A DNA stretch of 64,000 nt from Nemania diffusa (GCA_038501195.1 JBBPUQ010000001.1:6758001-6822000); one strand, 5' to 3'; positions 35,940-49,079 are shown, counted from the first letter of the stretch. Numbers and translations are program-made. The notes: generated from the sequence alone by a model not told the origin.

Positions 35940-35959
35940 TGAATGTAAGGGATCTGGCC

Positions 35960-36567
35960 CAGCGCTACCCACAGGTAAAGTCAGTCAAATAATAGCCTCT
36001 TGACTTGTTTTACCTGAATTGATCGCAAAAAACGCTTGTTTGACTGACTTGCTAGAATCTATTGACTGGATTGATCAAGTTAATTGACCAAGTAACTCAA
36101 GCAATGTATATAAAGCGTACAGATTGTAGAAAGCAAGGTAGGTAGGTAGGTGTAGGTAGGTGTAGGTAGGTAAGTAGGTAGGTAAGTAGGTAGAGTGGTA
36201 GGTAGGGTGGTAGATAGGGTAGTTGGTAGGGTGTTGGTAGGTAAGGTGGTAGAATGTAGGCTAAGTAGATGTAAGTGGCTTAGTAAGTGGCTAGGTAAGT
36301 AGCTAAGTAAGTAGCTGTGTATGTAGCTGAATAAAAACAGGGTGCCACTTAGCCTACCTAAGAAAAGAAGGCTTCTTTTTACCAAAAAAACAACAAAAAA
36401 ATATTTTTAAAAAAATAGGAAAATTAATTAGAAATAATTAACAAGTAACAAGTCAGGTAAAAAATTATTACTTTATCTGCAATCAATTTTAAAACGATTA
36501 TTTAGACTGGATTGGGTCAATTAATTGACAGTCAGTCAAAGTATTACTTTACCTGTGGGTAGCGCTG
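35960..36567 (+). mobile_element. hAT-type MITE, copy A (608 bp)
   Basis: Terminal inverted repeats CAGCGCTACCCACAGGTAAA and its inverse. Perfect 8-bp target duplication ATCTGGCC at 35952-35959 and 36568-36575. An 8-bp duplication and CAG ends are hAT superfamily features. Internal GGTAGGTAGG-type tandem array at about 36140-36240. No transposase. Least mutated of the three copies. Confidence 0.93.
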
Positions 36568-38692
36568 ATCTGGCCGGCGGGGGGTATGATGGATATTAGT
36601 ATATTGCCATGTGGAACTCCCTAGTTCTGCCTTTATATGTATGTACAGTGTCGTTGAGACTGCAGTAAAAACGTTTGAGAATACAGACGAATGGATTTGC
36701 GCCTATCCCTGCAAATATCTCAACTTCGGTATCTTAATGCACGCCCTAGGGAGGCGAGGTAGGTCTTCCGCTTATATAGTGACTACTGGGATAACAAGGA
36801 ATATGTCTTAGCTCGCCGCTGCCTAGTAGTTATAGATCTTGAAGCTACTAAGACTACCTACCTATATGTGTGATAGAAACTCTCTTTTCAGCGATTACTC
36901 CGATATCCCGCCAGAAGGCGTGCAGTGTAGACGAAAGAATCATACGTTACCTCAACTATCTAAGAGATCAAATTTCTGAAATTTCAGTTCCTCGAATTGG
37001 TTAAAAGTTACCCTCTGTCTAGTTGCATACCAAGAGGTGTTGATTCCGGGTCCAAGAGGATACTTCGCATGTTCTACGTTACACTGTCTACCAGACGGGT
37101 ACCAACAAGTCAGCTAAAGTAGGTAGCCAATTAAAATTTTAGGTGCCGCAAGAATCTCTCGTGATTGTTATTCGAAATAGAGAAAAGTGGACGTCTATTA
37201 ATCGTGGGACACACCATTGCACCAACTAGATCATCACGAAACGCGGGACTGCTAGCCATCTCTACTAGTGTGACAAGGGCTAGTTTATAGGGCTTGGAAC
37301 AAGGTCTGTATTCAGCTAATAAATCACTTTGGTCTCGCAAGGTCCATGATTCTCTTCTTCCTTTCAGTCTGGAGGAATCAGTCCCTTTTGTACCAATAGC
37401 CTTCGTACAGGTGGGTTAGGTCTTAGACTGTTGGGCGCGTATGCATATAACCAGTCAATAGCTTCCTATGTCTTAGGCAGTCTTGGCCGTGTGACAACTA
37501 GAGGAAAAGATCTGATGGTTCTTTTTTTGTGTGTGGGGTACGTGATTATCCGCAGAAGCAGAGCCGCACTACCTATCTAAGTCTTAGTATGTGGATCTAG
37601 AAGATAATGGAAGTATCCACATGTAGGTACCTAAATACATTGAGAACAATGGGACCAGTGCGGAGGATGGGAACGTACTGTGTGTGGATATAAATAAGGC
37701 CTACAGGGACCGGGGCCTGACATGTCATCTTAGAAACTAATCCACCTTTAAGTACAGATCTCTCTGAAGGGGACCAATCTAAACGCACAAGTATGGCTCG
37801 CGGCTTGTGTAACCACCAAGAACCTGCAGGTTGAGGTAGCTGAGAGCATAGGTAGGTACCTACTTGGCACACCTACTCTCCTGCCCCTTTGTAAGACATG
37901 TTCTTGCAAGTAAGCGGGCTAGGCGTAGGCGTAACCTTGAGATGCGTCACAGGAGCCTTTCCGAGTAGATACCTAGGTAATTGAGGGTGAAATGGAAGTA
38001 TTATGAAGCCTACGTTAAGCCAGCTCGCCTAGGATTGCATCACAAAATCCGTTTTAGCCCCAAATCATCTACCTAAGGTAGTACAAGATAGAGAAAGAAG
38101 ATCGATAGGAAAAAGGATGTTTACGTAGGGGTCTCATCACCCCCCACCACTTTCCTTTTACACCTCGCCTACCCCTCTGAAAGAAGTTTGGGGGGCTCTG
38201 CTTTGATTCCTGCGTATGTGTAGGTACGTAAGTAGGTAACATGGGCATGCAATAGGGGAAGAATTTATAGAAGAGCGACTTCCAATGGCTGGCTGAGTAC
38301 CTACCTAAGTAGCCTACCTACCTACCTCGGCGGATAGTTGCTTTTCTGTGCCCTTGGCTGTTTGCAACCCACCCGGCCCTACCTACATGTGTACTAAAAT
38401 CATCTGGCCTGTTAGGCCATCAAGATGGGCAAGATAACTGGGAGTGGTGTGAGATATATCATATTCTTAGCTACTTGCGCTGGGGGCTCTGATTGGATTT
38501 GCTTGCCTTTCTTTTACAGGGGCGCTTTCTCTCCCCTCTTTCCCCTCCGTACTAGGTCGGTAGGCCGACATCTGTTCATTTAAGAGAGGCTAATGTTTTT
38601 GACATTCCATCATCTCGCGCAGTCACTGTTCATCTTCTAGCCGTCTTCTCCTGTGCACCGTCCCTTATTTCGCGAGGTTTACACACACCAAC
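36568..38692. other. Intergenic region upstream of the methyltransferase
   Basis: About 2.1 kb with no supported gene. Dense TAGGTACCTA/ACCTACCT motifs, especially 37600-38340. Confidence 0.5.
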
Positions 38693-39595
38693 ATGGCCAC
38701 TCCCACCCCTTCCTCTCACGTGGAAGCATATGATCAGTCCAAGTATTGGATCGCTCCAACTAGGAACTTCAGATCTTCGGCCCGTCTGCACCTACAGCAC
38801 CTTCTCATACAGAACACTCTCGGCTATCTCCTCGAACCAGCTATCGAGAAGTCCCTAGCTAAAACCCAGCCGCTAAGGGTTGCTGACCTTGCTTGTGGCA
38901 ATGGTATCTGGCTAACCGAGCTCCACTCGTATTTTGCCAAACACGATGTATCTGCTCAGCTAGATGGCTTCGACATCCACCCGGTCAATTTTCCCCATAC
39001 CACCTTTCTTCCAGCTACAGTATCTCTCAAGCAGCTCGATATTCTCGCAAAACCGCTGCCTACTGAGCTACTTGGAATTTATGACGTTGTTCATATTAGA
39101 GCGTTTGGTAGTGTTATCCCCGACGGGGACTTAACACCGGTGCTTTCTGTAGCATCTGAGCTTCTCAAGCCTGGTGGATACTTACAATGGGAAGAGTGCA
39201 GAGGTGACAGATTTATTGCAGAGTCTCCTCCTCGGATATCTAAGGCTGTCTGTGATACTATTATATCTGTGCTCAAAGCAGGACTACAGGCTAAAGGCAT
39301 CTCAAATGAGTGGGTTGATATCTTAGACACGCATCTCGACAAATTTGGGTTTCAGGATGTTCAGAAGCATGTACAAAACAAAAGAAAGCAGGACCTCAAA
39401 GGTTGGACCGAGAATTATTTGATGGTTTGGGAAGAGCTTGCCTCTTTGTTTCCACCCAAGTCGCAGGCGCCACAAGCGCCTATGTCTCGTGAAGCATGGA
39501 CCGACCTGTTTGCTAAGGCAGTCAAGGAAACTGAAGAGGGTGTTGTAGTCCATCAGGGAACTGTTGTCACTGCCACTGGCAAAAAGCCTCTGTAA
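38693..39595 (+). CDS. SAM-dependent methyltransferase (UMTA/LaeA-like, class I)
   Basis: A single exon of 300 residues. SAM-binding motif I VADLACGNG lies at 63-71, the acidic end of strand 2 at FDIHP, and the motif III-like LKPGGYLQWEE block at about 155-165. The N-terminal YWIAP segment and overall length fit the fungal UMTA/LaeA-type methyltransferases found in secondary metabolism and regulation. No PKS, NRPS or other cluster gene is visible, so the substrate is unknown. The gene is bracketed by hAT MITE copies A and B in opposite orientation. Confidence 0.85.
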   Translation: MATPTPSSHVEAYDQSKYWIAPTRNFRSSARLHLQHLLIQNTLGYLLEPAIEKSLAKTQPLRVADLACGNGIWLTELHSYFAKHDVSAQLDGFDIHPVNFPHTTFLPATVSLKQLDILAKPLPTELLGIYDVVHIRAFGSVIPDGDLTPVLSVASELLKPGGYLQWEECRGDRFIAESPPRISKAVCDTIISVLKAGLQAKGISNEWVDILDTHLDKFGFQDVQKHVQNKRKQDLKGWTENYLMVWEELASLFPPKSQAPQAPMSREAWTDLFAKAVKETEEGVVVHQGTVVTATGKKPL

Positions 39596-40311
39596 TGTAC
39601 TAGTTTCTTTTTTGGGGGGGTTTTTTTCTCTCCTTTTTTTCTCTCAGGAGCCCAATATGATGTCAAAATCGATAAAGCCACCCTTTGAGTAATCGATTAG
39701 CTAGCTTTTATCATTCCTATAGCATCAAGATGTTACAATGGTACCCCAGGTTTGTGCCAATGTATTAACGAGAGCAGTGACGAGGTAATTATTAAGTACC
39801 TATGTAGGGTAGTAGTTGGGTATGCACCATCATGTTGCGTTCACAATGTTAGAAACCGCACCCCAGCTCACGGTACCATGAAATCTCCACAAGAATGCAG
39901 TTATCATGACAATGCTATGTCGAAATACAGCAGTGTCAGATAGGTAAAACCTAATGTTACATAGAAGGGTTATCCAGGTGCGATAGACAAAAGGTAAGCT
40001 TCAAAACCGTGCAGCAGGTAGTTTTCAATGAATATATCGCAGGCTGTTGCCGGGGGTGTGAACAGACATAGTCTTATTTTTTGCGTGACAATTAAATATA
40101 TCTTCTTCCATGAGTGACTACGAAAATACCGACTGCTATTAGGACATATATTTTGTACGTCTTCTTCACTCGCAAAGGAATAGATAAAACTGACACGTAG
40201 GTTTTTCGACACACGGGATGCGGTTTGCAATACAAAAATACCCCGCTCGCCAGCAACCACCTCAATAGCTTTGCTAATGCTACCCGGAACGCCATGCACC
40301 CATATTGACGC
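39596..40311. other. 3' flank of the methyltransferase
   Basis: A T/G homopolymer-rich stretch follows the stop (39607-39650). The 109-codon minus-strand frame (39970-40299) has no family features and runs up to the MITE insertion site. Confidence 0.5.
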
Positions 40312-41010
40312 CAGCGCTACCCACAGGTAAAGTAATTATTTGACTGACTGTTAATTAATTGACCCAATCCAGTCCAAATAATCGTTTTAAAATTAATTGC
40401 AGGTAAAGTAATAATTCTTTACTTGACTTATTACTTATTAATTACTTTTAATTAATTTTTTTATTTTTTTAAAATATTTTTTGTTATTTTTTTAATAAAA
40501 AAAAAAGCTTTTTTTTTTAAGTAAGTTAAATAATACTTTGTTTTTAAACTTATTTATTTAGCTATATATATAGTTATTTATTAAGTTATTTATTTAATTA
40601 TTTATTTAGTTATTTATTTAGTTATTAATTTAGCTATTTATATTTATTTAATTTATATTTTATTTATTAACTATTTTATTAATTATTTTATTTATTTATT
40701 TATTTATTTATTTAATTATTTATTTATATTTATTTATATTTATTTATATTTATTTATATTTATTTATATTTATTTATATTTATTTATATTTATTTATATT
40801 TATTTATATTTATTTATATTTATTTATTTACTTTGCTTTTTACAATTTGTATGTTTTATATACACTGTTTAAGTTATTTAGTCAATTAATTTAATGAATT
40901 TAGTTAATAAATTCAAGCAAGTTAGTTAAACAAGCGTTTTTTTGCGATCAATTCAGGTAAAACAAGTCAAGAGGCTATTATTTGACTGACTTTACCTGTG
41001 GGTAGCGCTG
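40312..41010 (-). mobile_element. hAT-type MITE, copy B (699 bp), inverted and RIP-saturated
   Basis: Same terminal repeats as copy A, but inverted relative to it. Target duplication ATTGACGC (40304-40311) versus ATTGATGC (41011-41018), differing by one C/T. The interior is almost pure A/T: the TAGG arrays of copy A appear here as ATTTATTT arrays, consistent with strand-biased C-to-T conversion on the plus strand. Confidence 0.9.
40721..40820 (+). repeat. Ten perfect 10-bp tandem units TATTTATATT
   Basis: Exact head-to-tail units inside MITE copy B. Probably expanded by slippage after mutation of an ancestral GGTAGG-type array. This accounts for part of the greater length of copy B. Confidence 0.9.
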
Positions 41011-41107
41011 ATTGATGCTTTCGAACCACTAAGCAGGTATCTTGCCAGTGCCTGTGCTAGGAAATTCTGCAGCCATGTTGCGGTCTGGGCAGATGCCCTA
41101 TTGTCAT

Positions 41108-41732
41108 CAGCGCTACCCACAAGTAAAGTTAGTCAAATAATAGCCTCTTAACTTGTTTTACCTAAATTGATCGCAAAAAAACGCTTGTTTAACTGACTTG
41201 CCCAAATCTATTGACTGGATTGATCAAGTTAATTGACCAAGTAACTCAAGCAATGTACATAAAAAGTACAAGTTGTAAAAAGCAAGGTAGGTAAGTAGGT
41301 GTAAGTAGGTGTAGGTAGTTGGTAAAGTAGTTGGTAAAGTGGTTAGTAAATAAAGTAGTAAAATGTAAGCTAGATAAATATAAATAGCTAAGTTAGTAGC
41401 TAAGTAAGTAGCTAAAGAAGTGGCTAAGTAAATAGCTAAAGAAGTGGCTAAATATATAGCTAAGTAAGTAGCTGTATAAGTGGCTAAATATATGGGGTTA
41501 AAAACAAAGTGCTACCTAGCCTACCTAAAAAAAAAAAGCTTTTTTTTTATTAAAAAATAACAAAAAATATTTTTAAAAAATAAAAAAATTAATTAGAAGT
41601 AATTAATAAGTAACAAGTCAAGTAAAAAATTATTACTTTACTTGCAATCAATTTAAACCCGATTATTTGGACTGGATTGGGTCAATTAATTGACAGTCAG
41701 TCAAAGTATTACTTTACCTGTGGGTAGCGCTG
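41108..41732 (+). mobile_element. hAT-type MITE, copy C (625 bp)
   Basis: Same family and orientation as copy A. Perfect 8-bp target duplication ATTGTCAT at 41100-41107 and 41733-41740. It is intermediate in decay: differences from copy A are mostly G-to-A (for example CTTGAC to CTTAAC). Only 97 bp separate it from copy B. Confidence 0.93.
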
Positions 41733-42342
41733 ATTGTCATCCCGACAGCGACACAGAACGTAGGCTTTGGCAACACTAATAAGGGAGCCGTTAACACTCG
41801 AAAGAGCGAGAACCTTGTCTCCGATGACAGTGAAACGAAGCGTGCAATACACACACACTACGCACCCTAGAGAACTGGCCGCGGCCATCTAAATCACGTC
41901 TAGAGATTTGAGGGGAGAAAAACAATTATTCTGGAAAGGTAATCGTATATTTATGGTGTTGCTGACCCCCTAAGGGCCAGCCTAACTATATAGGAAAACG
42001 TCAAACTAGGTCTGACTTAGCTAATCAACCCATTCCCCCTGTCATCTAAACTAAAACTAATATAATATTCATTGTTTTTCATCTCTGATAAACTATGTAT
42101 GTCGGGTTAACTTTTAGACAAAAGTTCTTTTCAAAAATGCTAAGCGCTTTAAATCTACGTACGCAGATGCACCGTCGGCAATGAAGTTCATCGATTTTAA
42201 TAGCGCATAAAGTACGGCGAAGGAGTTATTCGGCCAGCCAAAATCTCTGCCTGTTGAAGTATGAAAAAGAGGTCATAAATATATCTGCTGGGCAGTGTGC
42301 GAAACCGAACTTCACCCATCTCACCAATTCGAAAACTATTAT
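41733..42342. other. Intergenic region downstream of the NACHT-ankyrin gene
   Basis: No gene seen. 3' flank of the receptor gene next to MITE copy C. Confidence 0.6.
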
Positions 42343-45300
42343 CTAGTCCGGATCAGCCGATTGTACATCTCCTTGAAGGTCCGCAGCCGTCCAGACATCA
42401 CATTTCTCTATTCGATCCTTTAGTATTAGTTCTTTCCGAATAGCCTCGCTCCTTCTGGCGTACTCCAGGAGGGTCTCATTTCTCATTTGTTTCCACTCCC
42501 ACTTCACACGTATGGGAACGCCCATGACCCCTGACCAAGCATGAATTGGCTTGTCTTCGTACATAGCTGAGGCCTGCAGCTTATACTGATCACAGAATCT
42601 GCCGACCAATAACCATGAAATGACATCCTGGTGCCCTCGACCAGCGCTGACTGCGCTTCTCTGTCTCCCGTTCGATTCGTATTGTATCCGCGCGCCCTTG
42701 TGGACGAGAAACTTGACAGCTTCGAGCTGACCATTTGCGGACGCTATAATTAAAGCTGTACGAGCTTCATTACAACAATACCACTCTATATCAATCCCGA
42801 GGGCGAAAAAGTTCTCCAAAGCCTCGACGACGCCGAGATGTGCAGATTGATAGAATAAGCTATTTGTTCCCGACACAAGAGAGTCTGAATAAATGCCCGC
42901 GTATGAGTTCCCGAAATACCTCTTGACGAGACGGTAGTTCTTGGCTATCTGGGCAAGTGCAGTCTCTCTGTCGATGTCGCTCCCCCATGAACTTACACTA
43001 TAAAACTGCGTTGCACCCCAGTGGATATTATGAATCTCAAAAGCAAGAGCACGCCTCTTCAACAAAAGTCCCAGGTATGGGGCTGGGCAAGCCATAGCGA
43101 TGTGTACAGCACAGACGCCAAATATGTCCAGTTGGTAGGGATTGATGCCCCGCGTAAGGACGAAGTCCCATACGGGCAGTTTCTTCTCGACGGCTGCTGA
43201 AGACAAGATGGTGCATAGTGCAAGATTCCGTCCTCTTATATCGACTGGTGACTCAAGAAAATTGTCGTGGCGGCTGAGGAATTCAACCACGCTATATCGA
43301 CCTTCCCAGCAAGCAGTCATCATGGGACTTTCACCCTCCTCATTGCGGGCAGACACATCGGCCCCATTGTTTACTAGAAGTTCAACAACCCCTTGGAATC
43401 CATTATAAGCAGCAAGATGTAAAGGGGTGTCACCCGAAGATGATACCAAGTTTGTGTCAGCTGATGCCTCAAGAAGAATTTGGACGCAAGCACTGGAGTC
43501 CGAACGTGCTGCCTCGTGCAGCGCAGTGAAATTAAACAGCTCGGGACTGGGTAAATTAACCAGTCTGACGAGAGTCGATGTAGAGCAGCCTTTCTGCTTA
43601 TCGCGGCCGAGTTCTTGTCGTATGGCATCTAGTAAAGCGAGAAGCCCCTCAACATTCATATTGCCTGCAGCGCACGATAGCGGGTTTCTTGGCAGTGATA
43701 GAAACGAGCCCTTTTGCTTTACAAATCTTTCCACTAGCTTAGGAAGAAGATGGTTATATATAGGCTTTGCTGCTGCTGCCGCCAAAGGGTTGAATAATTT
43801 TGGCATTCTCTGTCCACGAAAGATCGTTGAGACCTGCGCTCCTTGATCTAGAAACCACTCGACAATTTGGAGACTTCTTGATGCGCAGATAGCGGACATC
43901 AGTGGGGTGACTGGCCAAGGTTTACTCAGCTGTATATCTACTGGGCATCCTTGATCAATCAAAGCGTTGCAAGCCTTTAGATTATTTGTCTCCAGTGCGA
44001 TTTCCATTGCGTCAGCCATCAGTCGCAGAGCTGTGGGATGATCCAACCTCTGTCTTGGCGGTTCACTATCATTGCTTTCGTCTAATAACTGAACGAGTCT
44101 CAAATCTCCAGTCCGGTATGCATATGCCAGAGGTTTCAGTCCAAGTGCGCAGGCTTTCTGTTCGGCGCCCAGTGACAAAAGGACTTGGACTGTAGGCGTA
44201 TGTTGGTTTTGGACTGCAAAGTGCAGTGGGTAGAAGCCACCTTTAGCAACGACATCCAATCTGCCACCTCGATCTTTTAAGTATTTTACGGCATTAGAGT
44301 GACCAAAGGCGGCTGCGCAATGCATGGGAGTCCACAAATTATTATCGGTAGCCTCAATATCGTCCAGAAGACCTTCTTCAAGGCAAAATCGCAATATTTC
44401 GGTACGACCCCAAGCACTGGCCAAGTGTAGCATATTCCCCCCTTGGAGGTCAATTTTTCGCTTCCAGTTGGTTGACTGTTTCCCCTCACGAGTTAAGATC
44501 TTAAACAATATAGAACAATTACCTTTAATAATAGCCAGCGTGACAGCATCAGAATTATTTTCGATCTGCCAGGGATCTGCACCAGAATCGAGAAGAAATT
44601 CCGCACACCTATTGGCCTCCTTCCTAATACAGGCATGCAGAGGCCAGCTTCTGAAACCTTCCGGGTGTTGATTACAACTTAAGTTAGATTCAATGAGTCT
44701 CTTCAGCTTCCAGAGGCTGTGGTCATCTGGAAGATACAGCAGTCCCAATGTGTCGAGTGCTTTTCCAGCCCCATCCAGCTCTGTGCTTTGATAATGTGAA
44801 AGGAGGCTTCTCAGGTTGTCCTCGCTAATCTTAACCGCCGGTAAACAAGCTAGTGCCAAAGGAGACAAAGCTGAGTCTAAGCGCAATCCAGGGTTGACAC
44901 CATAATTCGGCAGACACTGTATCAAACCAGTATCGTCTTGAATTATTGCTTGGCACAGGAGCTGTGTAAGTAACACGTCTTTCTCTGCATCGAGCCAGTA
45001 GCTGGCAGCATCAGCAACGGCTAGGATCATGGTAGAGAGGTCCTTCCAAATTTGGACTGGGAACACCTGCTGTGGGCTCTGGCGTAATCTTGTACCAGGA
45101 GGCCCAAAGCCTGGAGATCTTCTCTCCTCAATACCTTGAGATCCTCTCTCCTCAATATGTTCTTGCTTCGCAACTTCGTAAATTTTCCTAGCAAATGGGA
45201 TCAAGGCTGATTGATTATGTGCTTGCTCATAGGTCGACAAAGCGCCTTCCTTGATTAGGTGAGCACAAGCCTGATTCCACTTGGGATCAATTCGTTCACG

Positions 45301-48300
45301 GTCCCTCCCAGGTTGATAAATTCGTCTACGGTCCGTCCCACATTGATGAAGATGGCCAACAATGGTGGAGCAAAAACTCCCCCAAATTTGGGGTCCGTAG
45401 TCTGAACTTGATAAATCGACACCTGTGAGCAGCGCGCGAAAAGTTTCGTCGTCGATTGCGCACGTCTGTTCGATAGCCTTCGTCAAGTAGGACTCGAGTG
45501 GAATAGTTTTATCGTTTTGCATTTTTAAACAGCAATGAGGGAACATCTCAACTAAAAGCCTTGCACATTCACCGTCAGTACGCAATCCGATGAAATGCAG
45601 AGGACTCTCTGAGTTCGGGCCTATTGCGTCCAATGGAACGCCAACATCGAGCAGCTTGCGCACAATCTGAGCAGATCCAATCGCTGCAGCGTCGCGATAT
45701 AGATAGGCACCGCCCTTCCAGAAGTCGAGTGTGGGGCAATCTTGCATGAGGGCAACTACGGCCTCCTTGTGTCCCGAACTTAATGCGACGCAGATAGGTG
45801 TTTGGCCTTCCAGTGATTCTAGGCACAATGCAGCTTTATTTTCTTGCTCTTGAGTTAAAAGAAGCTTCAAAATCTTTGCCGAGTTCGCGCCGGCAGCGTA
45901 GTGCCAGACGGTATTTTTTTTTTCATCTTGGATGCTAGTAGAGATTTGGTGTTCGAGTAGAACCCTAAGCGCATCTTCATGTTCGTCGTTGCAGCATAAA
46001 TGCGCAGGTGTTCTCCCATCACTCAAAGGGGCATCAGAGGAACAGCCTACCCCAAGCAACAGTCTGAGGCAATTCACTGAATCAGAGTCCACAGCAGTGT
46101 GAACAAGTGTCCAACCTTCATCTCGCTCCGAAAGTCGCACGGATCTAACTTGGGCCACGCCGTCATTGTCAATAAAAGCCCGTAGGGCATCCGCATCGTT
46201 GTTTTCTACGGTACTCTCGAGGAACGCGCACATGGCACTATCGTCGTTGACCCATACAGTGAGAGCAATATGAGTAATGGTTTGAGTGGCAAGCTCTAAT
46301 TCCATCCGCTGTGCAAATTGAGACGTTAACGCCAAAAGTCGATATTCCGCGCTTCCTGGATTGTCCGGCATGCCTAAGGCTTCGATTAGAGAAGTGATTG
46401 CTATTCCGTTCTCAAATTTCTCTTTGAATTCTAGCAGTGTAAAATCCTCGCAAGCACAGTCGAACCTGTCCTTAAAATGGACCAAATCCTCATCTTCAAC
46501 CTCGGCTCCGGCTTTAATGAGATCAGCAGCTGCCATTAAGTCTTTTCCATACTCAGTGTTCAGTGCCAAGAGCCCAAGCATTGAAGTCTGTCTGAATGGT
46601 GACGAAAAACGGGAAAGAATATCGGCACCTGACCCTAGCATGATCTGTATAGTGCGATTTCGGGCCTCAGGATCATTGTCACGAAGTTCGACGTATGTAT
46701 CGGAAAATATGCTCACGTTCACATCGGCGAAAACAGAGAGACCGCCGACGGCGCAATGGAGTGGGCTTCCGTATAGGCTCTTGGTGTTTATGTCTGCGCC
46801 TTCTTTCAGCAGGATTTCGCAAATGTTAGAGAGGCCCAATGCTGCGGCCAAGTGTAAAGTTGTGAAATCTGGTCGGAGCAGTGCAGATATGGTAGTGCGG
46901 ACGACTGCTTCTGATGTTCCACGTCGAGCTGCTGCTCTAAAGGAAAATTCTCTGTCGTCCATGATGAGGCAATGGCGAACAAGCTCCAGCGACCATTCTT
47001 GAAAGCAAGCTGATTTCTTTCGGTCAAATAAAATCAAGAGAAGACGAGAAACTCGGTCGTCCTCCATATGTCCCGTCAGGATATTTCGCCAACTTATTGC
47101 CGCATACTCATAAAAAGGCCGAGAGCAATTTCTCTGAGAGATGCATGAGATTTCCGAGTCCTTATCTTCGGGTAACCTTTCATAGTTTCTGAGCGTCAGA
47201 TATTTGAGGCATGCCCAACCTACTAACAAGCTAGCCCTGTCGAAATCAACTTGGTAGAAGTTCAAGGTCGGATGTGACGAGCACATTTCCACGAGAAACT
47301 CTTGGACCGTGTAATGCGCAAACTCTAGTGTTTCGCCATTTGGAGACGTACGCACGAGGCTGCTGCATAGTAGCCTAAGTTCTCTCTCCTCAATGACTTC
47401 GTCCTCTTCGAGCGTATCTGTATCGTCCTGTGGCATTGAGACTATCTGACATATCGCATCCGTACTGAGCGAGCTGCTATAAGAAAATATCACGAGCAGG
47501 GTTTTTTGCACAATTGTTCGTGCCTGTATATTGGAAGCGTGGACCTTATTTAGGATGCGCTCGTACGTTGAGTAGAGGGTCGGCGGCAACTTGGTTAGAG
47601 CGTCACGGCGGGCTCTGTCGGTAGGGAGCCCGCAGATATGATCGATCTGGCAGGTTACCCAGCGAAACCTACTAAGTTAGCGTTTTTATACCATGTGATT
47701 CTGATAACATATCAAACTCACATTCCTCTGGCACCTTGGACTAGCTGCAGTATTATCTGGTCTTTGAGAGCCACATCCTTCAGTCTCAGTTGTCCTGAAG
47801 TGATTCGTTCATCCAATTCAGCGGCCACGTATAACTCGATGTCTTCTGTGTGTGCCTCGACTTCAACATGTACAAAGCTTTCTTCAAGCCATTTCTGAAT
47901 CTGTAGTTCCTTTCGGCTTAGAAGAGCCAGTGTCAAGCACTTGTCATCCTGTGGCAATTTCGACAAAGCTCGGGCGACCGCAATCACATCATCGCCGCAT
48001 TCATCTAGTCCATCAACCACGATATACATCTGATGAAACAGCGTAGACATGTGTACAAGAATCTCAGCTAGTCGTTTTGGAGATGGCTTCGCCGGGATCT
48101 GCGAATCCTTGTGCAGATCTTGGTAGTAGGTTTCAAGCATCTTGAACGCTCGTTTGTCTTGCCTGGCAATCTGTGACGCTAATGAGGAGAGGATATTGAT
48201 AATATTGTGAGTTTTTTCGTCACTGTAGGAGCAGAAAAAATAAGCCAGTGATGTCGTACCAGAAGTGACACCGTGACAATAAGCTGTGGACTGGAGGCAT

Positions 48301-49079
48301 TCGGCAATGATTGCACTAGAAATGATGGACTTCCCGGCGCCTGGAATGCCAGTGATCCAGATGCTAGAGCCTGGATGGTCGCGCCAATGTTCAAACTCCT
48401 GGCCTTGCGTAAACCACAAGCAGGTAAGTGGATGGCGTCGGCTTTTGTGCATATCGAAAACCGACGCATTGTTAATGTCTCGGTCAAAAAACCTTAGGAC
48501 CTCTTGAGTTGTGCGATCCAGGGAAATCCTGGTTTGGATATCAAGAATCTCGGCAACAGTTGTCTGGATGTGGTCCAATTTATTGGTACTGTGTTCTTGG
48601 CTGGAGATACAGGTTCGCAGCTTCTCTAGAGAGTCTGCTGCGATAGCCAAATTGATGGTTTGCTTGTGCCGCTGTAAGTTTTCAATCAGGTTATTGGTTT
48701 CTTCAGCCGAAAATGGCCACTTGAGGCGTGCCTTGACCCTCTTGATTGCCGATGACGAAGACATGTCCTTGTCAATGTTTTCTAGACCTTGCTTGATCTC
48801 ATTCAAGATCTGTTGACAATCGTAGACAAGGTGAAACTTAAGGATTGGGCTATGTGAGGAGGTGTTGTGAGTAGACACGCCATTTTCCATCTCCAATTCG
48901 TAGGCCACCAGTTTCAGGCTGTGCAAGAGAATAGAAAAGTCCTTCAATTCAGTCAAGAGAGATTTCACGCTTCTAGTCGAATCTTTGACTTGCTTGACAT
49001 ATTTTGTTGTCGTTCGATACACAAGATCGACAAGAGAAACCAAGCCCGCTATCGCCGATGAGATAGATAGGGGGTCCAT
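42343..49079 (-). CDS. NACHT-ankyrin STAND (NLR-like) receptor, 2,227 residues
   Basis: Two exons: 49079-47722 and 47668-42343, intron 47721-47669 (53 nt). The splice restores the conserved GMFRWVTCQID block. I start at MDPLSISSAI because this is the usual start of the fungal STAND N-terminal domain (about 1-105). NACHT has Walker A GIPGAGKS (244-251) and Walker B MYIVVDGLDEC (351-361). A winged-helix-like region follows (PPTLYSTYERIL, FAHYTVQEFLVE). About 25 ankyrin-type units run from about 723 to 2160 (TTLHLAAALGLSN, TPLHLAAYNGFQGVVELLV). Expected: cytosolic recognition switch in non-self or heterokaryon responses; ligand unknown. No frameshift or stop, so it looks intact. Confidence 0.92.

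Noticed and set aside
36080..36385. 101-codon Leu/Pro/Thr-rich minus-strand frame
   Set aside because: Translation of the tandem array inside MITE copy A.
46361..47002. 213-codon plus-strand frame inside the NACHT-ankyrin gene
   Set aside because: Antisense shadow of the ankyrin coding sequence; Ser-rich, no domain.
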